From contig DASXMJ010000036.1 in assembly GCA_036495685.1 (NCBI GenBank), forward strand, positions 1 through 33,309: a DNA stretch of 33,309 nucleotides, read 5' to 3'. The translations under genes were made by a program, and so were the position numbers. This DNA is from Candidatus Binataceae bacterium. Its GTDB lineage: Bacteria > Desulfobacterota > Binatia > Binatales > Binataceae. Shown here in pieces: positions 31,312-33,309 of this stretch. The number at the start of each line of letters is the position of its first letter. Position 1 is the stretch's first letter. The notes below the pieces were generated by a model, which saw nothing but the letters and a program-made list of their open reading frames with translations, was not told where the DNA came from and ran no database searches.

Positions 31312-33309
31312 ATGGCAACCAATCGCGACCGTCTTGCGCTCATCGAGGAGATCTCCACGATCGCCGGCGAGGCGCACGCGGATCTGCGCGAGGCTCTGGA
31401 CCAGATCGCCGCAGCGATCGCCGACGGGATGCAGGCAGAGGTCTGTTCGCTCTACCTGTTTGACGCGCAGCGCGAACGTCTGGTGCTGCGTGCGACCGTG
31501 GGACTCGACCGGGAGTCGGTCGGGAGAGTTTCGATGCGCCCCACCGAGGGACTGGTGGGATTGGTCATCGAAAAGGATGAAGCGGTAGCGGTCGCGGACG
31601 CGATCAGCCACCAGCGCTACAAATATTTCCCCGAAACCGGCGAAGAGCGTTATCACACCTTTCTCGGCGTCCCGGTGCAGGAGGGCCGACAAAAACCGCT
31701 TGGCGTGCTGGTCGCGCAGACCCTCGCGCGCCGCAAGTTCTCGCGCACCGAGGTCACCCTGCTACGTACCGCGGCGAGCCAAATCGCTCACGTTCTCTCC
31801 CACTTTCGGCTGCGCGAAACACTCGCGACCAAGGAGAAGGAACGCGAGGAATATCGGCGCCGGATGATTGAGGCGAACCGCCAGCTCAAGGACTACGAGA
31901 AGGTCGGCGGCAAGACCCGAGTCAAAGCTCCTAGCAAGGTGCGCCGGCCCCGCCTGGTGGGACTTCCGGCAGCGCCTGGGTTTGCGCAGGGTATCGCACA
32001 TGTAGTCGGCACTTTTCTGAGCACCATCGAACGCAATCAGCGCAACCGCGACATCAAGGGCGAGTTGAAGCGGATCAACGACGCGGTCGAACGATCGCGC
32101 GTCGAGCTGGTGGCGCTCAAGGCCCGCATGGAACCCCTCATGCCAGAGGCGGACCTGCAGATCTTTGATGGCCACCGTCTGATTCTTGAAGACGACGAGT
32201 TCATCGGGCGGGTCCGCGATACGATCGAGAAAGGCTACGCGGCCGAGAGCGCGCTGTTTCGGGTCATCGATGAACTCAGTGCGCAGATGCTTGCGGTCGC
32301 CGACGGCTACCTGCGCGAGCGGGCGACCGACTTCCGCGACGTGGGGCATCGCGTGTTGCGCCATCTGCGCCAGGAAGATCGGCGGGGCGCCTTCAGCAGG
32401 CCAACCGTCCTGGTGGCGGAAGAGCTGACGCTCTCGCAGCTCACGCTGGTCTCGCACGAAAATCTCGCCGGAATTGCGCTGCAATCCGGAGGGGTTACTT
32501 CCCATGCCGCCATCCTTGCGCGGTCGTTTGAAATTCCCACGGTGGTCGGGGTCGAGCACCTGATGGAGTCGGTTAGCGAGGGAGACCATCTGGTGCTCGA
32601 CGGCAACTCGGGCCTGGTCTACGTGAATCCAGGCAGCGAGATCGAGAAAGACTATCTGAGCCTGAGCAAGCGCTACGAAGCCTTCAAGCGCGAACTGATG
32701 GAGGCGGACCACGAACCGGGCGGCACTCGCGACGGGCATCGCGTGATGATGCTCGCGAATATCGCGCTGCTGGCCGATGTGCACCTCGCGCTGCGTTACG
32801 GAGCGGAAGGCATCGGCCTGCTGCGGTCCGAATTTTCATTTCTTACCTACGAGGACTTTCCGGACGAGAATCAGCAGCTCGAGCTCTACAACCGGATGCT
32901 CAAGGAAGTCGGCAAGCGCCCGGTCACCATCCGCACGCTGGACATCGGCGCCGACAAATACCCGCCCTATATGCGAGTGCCGCGCGAAGAGAATCCATTC
33001 TTGGGATGGCGCTCGATTCGCATCTCGCTGGAAATGCCGGGACTGTTCAAGGTGCAACTCCGCGCGATCCTGCGCGCTGCGGCGAAATACAACGTGCGGA
33101 TCCTGTTTCCGATGATCTCCAGCCTCGAAGAGCTGCGCCGGGCCAAAGAGCTGCTCGCCGAGTCCAAAGCCGAGCTTTACAAGGAAGGGCTCGAGCACAA
33201 TCCCGACATCGAGGTTGGCATCATGGTCGAGGTGCCGTCCGCGGTTTGGCTGGCGCCGCGGCTCGCGCGCGAGGTGGATTTTTTCTCGGTGGGGACCAAC
33301 GACCTGATC
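31312..33309 (+). CDS. ptsP: GAF-domain enzyme I (PtsP/EI-Ntr), 3' partial
   Basis: This gene is open from an ATG at 31312 to the window end, 666 codons without a stop. Residues about 8-160 are a GAF domain (EEISTIAGEAHADLREALDQI, AEVCSLYLFDAQRERLVLRAT, GLVGLVIEKDEAVAVADAI). A helical linker follows. Then come the enzyme I N-terminal domain and phosphohistidine domain, with GGVTSHAAILARSFEIPTVVG around His398, and the PEP-binding barrel, with YGAEGIGLLRSEF, VTIRTLDIGADKYPP, NPFLGWRSIRISL and GIMVEVPSAVWLAPRLA. Enzyme I takes phosphate from PEP and passes it to NPr in the nitrogen PTS. The family's last 80 or so residues lie beyond the window. No NPr or EIIA gene is visible. No Shine-Dalgarno sequence is seen. 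Confidence 0.95.
   Translation, partial: MATNRDRLALIEEISTIAGEAHADLREALDQIAAAIADGMQAEVCSLYLFDAQRERLVLRATVGLDRESVGRVSMRPTEGLVGLVIEKDEAVAVADAISHQRYKYFPETGEERYHTFLGVPVQEGRQKPLGVLVAQTLARRKFSRTEVTLLRTAASQIAHVLSHFRLRETLATKEKEREEYRRRMIEANRQLKDYEKVGGKTRVKAPSKVRRPRLVGLPAAPGFAQGIAHVVGTFLSTIERNQRNRDIKGELKRINDAVERSRVELVALKARMEPLMPEADLQIFDGHRLILEDDEFIGRVRDTIEKGYAAESALFRVIDELSAQMLAVADGYLRERATDFRDVGHRVLRHLRQEDRRGAFSRPTVLVAEELTLSQLTLVSHENLAGIALQSGGVTSHAAILARSFEIPTVVGVEHLMESVSEGDHLVLDGNSGLVYVNPGSEIEKDYLSLSKRYEAFKRELMEADHEPGGTRDGHRVMMLANIALLADVHLALRYGAEGIGLLRSEFSFLTYEDFPDENQQLELYNRMLKEVGKRPVTIRTLDIGADKYPPYMRVPREENPFLGWRSIRISLEMPGLFKVQLRAILRAAAKYNVRILFPMISSLEELRRAKELLAESKAELYKEGLEHNPDIEVGIMVEVPSAVWLAPRLAREVDFFSVGTNDLI

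Noticed and set aside
29956..31692. Minus-strand frame of 578 codons across cyclophilin, PHP and ptsP
   Set aside because: It is antisense to three recognised families and has no pattern of its own.
31762..32784. Minus-strand frame of 340 codons over ptsP
   Set aside because: The plus strand encodes continuous enzyme I motifs over this region. The plus-strand gene is easily missed only because it lacks a stop within the window.

Overview
This is a high-GC, gene-dense bacterial chromosome segment, probably from a Gram-negative soil bacterium outside the well-studied groups. The cell type is inferred from several lipoproteins with lipobox cysteines, an MCE/MlaD-like lipoprotein, an RND-type permease and twin-arginine translocase genes. 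The mix of luciferase-like (LLM) flavin oxidoreductases, alpha/beta hydrolases, paired ArsA-like ATPases, a DUF4911-like protein and a GAF-containing enzyme I resembles Candidatus Binatota / Desulfobacterota-like metagenomic genomes. That placement is an inference from gene content only.

Layout. 1-3109 is a decaying flank: an istB relic with an internal stop abuts the stop codon of an intact arsB-type transporter, and the MFS permease gene upstream of arsB carries an in-frame amber codon and has no normal start codon. After a gene-free spacer come moaA (minus), a small lipoprotein, an untracked 49-residue membrane ORF and a large RND permease fused to a periplasmic TPR domain (5278-8610). 8623-9578 holds a secreted Gly-rich protein and a DUF971 protein (minus). 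9694-12302 is a plus-strand trio: flavin reductase-like, GH105-like hydrolase, beta-decarboxylating dehydrogenase. 12574-15722 is a tight minus-strand operon: LLM oxidoreductase, MCE-like lipoprotein, phosphotransferase, small partner protein. 15872-20019 holds a secreted alpha/beta hydrolase, small membrane and coiled-coil proteins, two overlapping ArsA-like ATPases and a DUF4911-like protein. 20016-23504 is tatB-tatC-GH15 glucoamylase (minus). 23612-26067 is a histone-deacetylase-family enzyme followed 2 bp later by an FHA-TM-CAP fusion. GH29 fucosidase (minus) is divergent from an LLM oxidoreductase, alpha/beta hydrolase, cyclophilin lipoprotein, PHP phosphoesterase and a GAF-enzyme I (PtsP) gene that runs off the window end.

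The genes are mostly metabolic and envelope housekeeping. The signals most worth a second look are non-coding or architectural: a possible H-type pseudoknot RNA (29712-29791), likely leaderless promoters (4580-4615 and 17295-17332), the RND-TPR and FHA-CAP fusions, and the ArsA pair in which one member lacks the signature lysine of its Walker A motif. No CRISPR array, rRNA, convincing tRNA or intact mobile element was seen.
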